In this document: positions 6,414 through 8,014 of the stretch, one piece after another
Numbering within the stretch: position 1 is the first letter of the stretch
Layout: each line of letters opens with the position of its first letter
Assembly (NCBI GenBank): GCA_003354225.1
Contig: PIVH01000098.1
Location: 1 to 8,014 of the forward strand
From: Globobulimina sp.
Lineage: Eukaryota; Foraminifera; Rotaliida
DNA length: 8,014 nt
Direction of reading: 5' to 3'
Position numbers and translations under genes: made by a program
Notes under the pieces: generated by a model
The model's input: the letters and a program-made list of their open reading frames with translations, nothing else
What the model was told of the DNA's origin: nothing
Database searches by the model: none

Positions 6414-8014
6414 TTACAGTGATGAAGTTACTAATTGTTTCAATTTATCATCCCCCAAAATAAAAAGTAACAATCCACGAAATGCAAAATCATAATCGTC
6501 CCATGTCACTAACTGTTGAAATAAAAAGAATTGCTTTTTATCATTTGTAATTGATTGAAATCCATAGAAAGCACCGGCAATTTGTCCACCAATTGAACCT
6601 GTACTATCTGCATCACCTAATAAATTTACACATTTTTCAATTGAATCCGCAAACGACTTGCTATGATAAACACAATGTAAACCCATTGCTAATCCATCCA
6701 TACAGTACGAGCCCCAATAATCAGCACTCACCGGATATCCATTATATTTCTTTCTGTTCCATCGATCAAGATCTTTTCCACCTGATCGGGCATAAAATGT
6801 TTGTATTATTGGCAATTTCCCATATTTATTCTTCCAATTCCAACATTCTTCCAATCCATTTTCCGGCTCTGCGGACGCGATCAATCGTAAAATTAATTTT
6901 TTTGCATCACCCTCCCTTTGCAATAATTTATATTCCAAATCATCAACCTCATCACCATCATTTTCCTTTTTTTCTTCATTTAATTCTTTATTCGCATATT
7001 TTGCTTTTATCTCTGCCATTTTTGTTGCAATAATTTGAGTTTCATTCTCCAATATTTCCTTATATTTATCACAAACATTATCCATAAATTTCTTTACCTT
7101 TTTATTTGCTTTTTGTCCGCTATCCATATGAATTGCACTCACAATAATATACGACATAAATGAGCACGCCTCGCCTGCGATATATCCGGGATGTGTAGTA
7201 AAGGAAGATTCCAATGCATATTTCCTTGCATTTGCCGTATTATTATGAAAATAGATGGGCACCGCAGCCAATCTCATTAGACTGCCGTTGCCAGAATCTT
7301 CGCGGTCATGTTTCACCTCAAAGCGAGCTGATGGACTCACCCCATGTTTACAGGAATATATTGAACTCGATATATTTCCTCCCAAACCGCAGGAGGCGCT
7401 GCGGCTTTTATCCTTTCTAAAGGCATTATTGTATCCGTTATGCCACCAGTTCCAAAAACGTATTCTTATATCGCTCCCGTTATATTTATCATGGATAATT
7501 AATGAATCTGCGAGACATAAACCCATCGCAGCATCGTCGGTCCACTGCCCTCGGTCCAATTGGAACTTATTGTATTCATTGTGATATTTTTGTTTTTTAT
7601 AATCAAATCTTGGTCGAGAAGCATTGGGTTTTGCAATGGCTGTAATTGGCACAAATTCAAGTGGATGGCCGCATGCATCGCCAATTCCCATTCCGATCAT
7701 ACAACCAACTGCTCTGTCAATGTATTTATTGTGTTTTGTAATATCATTTATCCATTGTTTTTTTAATTTTAGTGGTATTTTCTTATTTGGAAATATTGTA
7801 TATGAACATAATTGATCTCGCATCATCTCATTTTTTTTTGTATCAGTTTTTTTTAAAAAACTAAAAAAGCCACTTGATTCTGTCTGATTTGCATCATGAA
7901 ATTTGCCAATTGTTAAATTCATGGTTTTATCCACGGTTCGAACTGTATTCAATATTTCATTTAATGTCATTTTGCTGGATTTTTGCAACATTTGCCAAAA
8001 AGTATCATCACCAG
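6414..8014 (-). CDS. ADP-ribosylglycohydrolase (ARH/DraG family), 5' end beyond the window
   Basis: Residue numbers count from the in-frame ATG at 7991, but the frame stays open to the edge (G-D-D-T-F-W-Q before that Met), so the true start may lie outside. Enzymes of this family remove ADP-ribose from proteins or small substrates using a binuclear metal centre. Signatures: GCMIGMGIGDACGHPLEF (96-113), GQWTDDAAM (148-156) with the T-D-D metal ligands, GNGSLMRLAAVPI (234-246), and LLGDADSTGSIGGQIAGA (457-474) with the second Asp/Asp/Ser-Thr ligand set. All key residues are present, so it is probably active. It is longer than usual (525+ against roughly 300-370): about 90 extra residues at the N-terminus and a charged, helix-like insertion at about 292-365 rich in Lys/Glu. 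No intron is needed within the window. It is convergent with CLUAP1. Whether its substrate is ADP-ribosyl-Arg, ADP-ribosyl-Ser or another adduct cannot be read here. Confidence 0.92.
   Translation of the reverse strand, partial: GDDTFWQMLQKSSKMTLNEILNTVRTVDKTMNLTIGKFHDANQTESSGFFSFLKKTDTKKNEMMRDQLCSYTIFPNKKIPLKLKKQWINDITKHNKYIDRAVGCMIGMGIGDACGHPLEFVPITAIAKPNASRPRFDYKKQKYHNEYNKFQLDRGQWTDDAAMGLCLADSLIIHDKYNGSDIRIRFWNWWHNGYNNAFRKDKSRSASCGLGGNISSSIYSCKHGVSPSARFEVKHDREDSGNGSLMRLAAVPIYFHNNTANARKYALESSFTTHPGYIAGEACSFMSYIIVSAIHMDSGQKANKKVKKFMDNVCDKYKEILENETQIIATKMAEIKAKYANKELNEEKKENDGDEVDDLEYKLLQREGDAKKLILRLIASAEPENGLEECWNWKNKYGKLPIIQTFYARSGGKDLDRWNRKKYNGYPVSADYWGSYCMDGLAMGLHCVYHSKSFADSIEKCVNLLGDADSTGSIGGQIAGAFYGFQSITNDKKQFFLFQQLVTWDDYDFAFRGLLLFILGDDKLKQLVTSSL

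Noticed and set aside
6551-7033. Histidine-rich 160-codon open frame on the + strand
   Set aside because: It is the antisense of the ADP-ribosylglycohydrolase coding sequence; the many His/Leu/Ile codons follow from Asp/Lys/Glu/Asn codons on the real strand.

Overview
The window is a gene-dense, AT-rich piece of a eukaryotic nuclear genome. The evidence is a tail-anchored ER ubiquitin-conjugating enzyme, an intraflagellar-transport subunit, and four very short GT-AG introns (54, 60, 67 and 85 nt) that each restore a recognisable or continuous protein in the correct phase. The standard genetic code fits: TAA and TAG end the genes and no coding frame needs TGA read through. IFT38/CLUAP1 implies an organism with a ciliated or flagellated stage. 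The large membrane protein has a secreted kelch ectodomain, a Thr/Pro/Ser stalk and a multi-pass domain with an E-x-x-P-Q-L-x-L-Q motif. That layout reminds me of proteins in free-living protists such as foraminiferans and other Rhizaria, but this is a weak taxonomic guess.

Layout from left to right: (1) possibly the last codons of a + strand gene at the left edge; (2) UBC6/UBE2J-type E2 on the - strand, two exons; (3) a 157-bp divergent promoter region shared with a DUF4833-like gene on the + strand; (4) convergent to it, an unrecognised two-exon 190-residue protein on the - strand; (5) only 34 bp from that start codon, a divergent two-exon gene on the + strand for an 801-residue kelch-ectodomain, multi-pass membrane protein; (6) in tandem 102 bp downstream, a two-exon CLUAP1/IFT38 gene whose first exon codes for only 7 complete residues; (7) convergent to it, an ADP-ribosylglycohydrolase gene on the - strand, whose open frame runs off the right edge.

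The genes do not form an obvious pathway: ER-associated degradation (E2), ciliary transport (IFT38), ADP-ribose removal (ARH) and a cell-surface membrane protein sit together because the genome is compact. All intergenic gaps are under about 165 bp. The least ordinary item is the kelch / membrane-domain protein, whose membrane part may be a distant XK-related (scramblase-type) domain. Also of interest are the unrecognised 190-residue protein, the DUF4833-like protein, and the pair of start codons 34 bp apart. No RNA genes, mobile elements or CRISPR arrays were seen.
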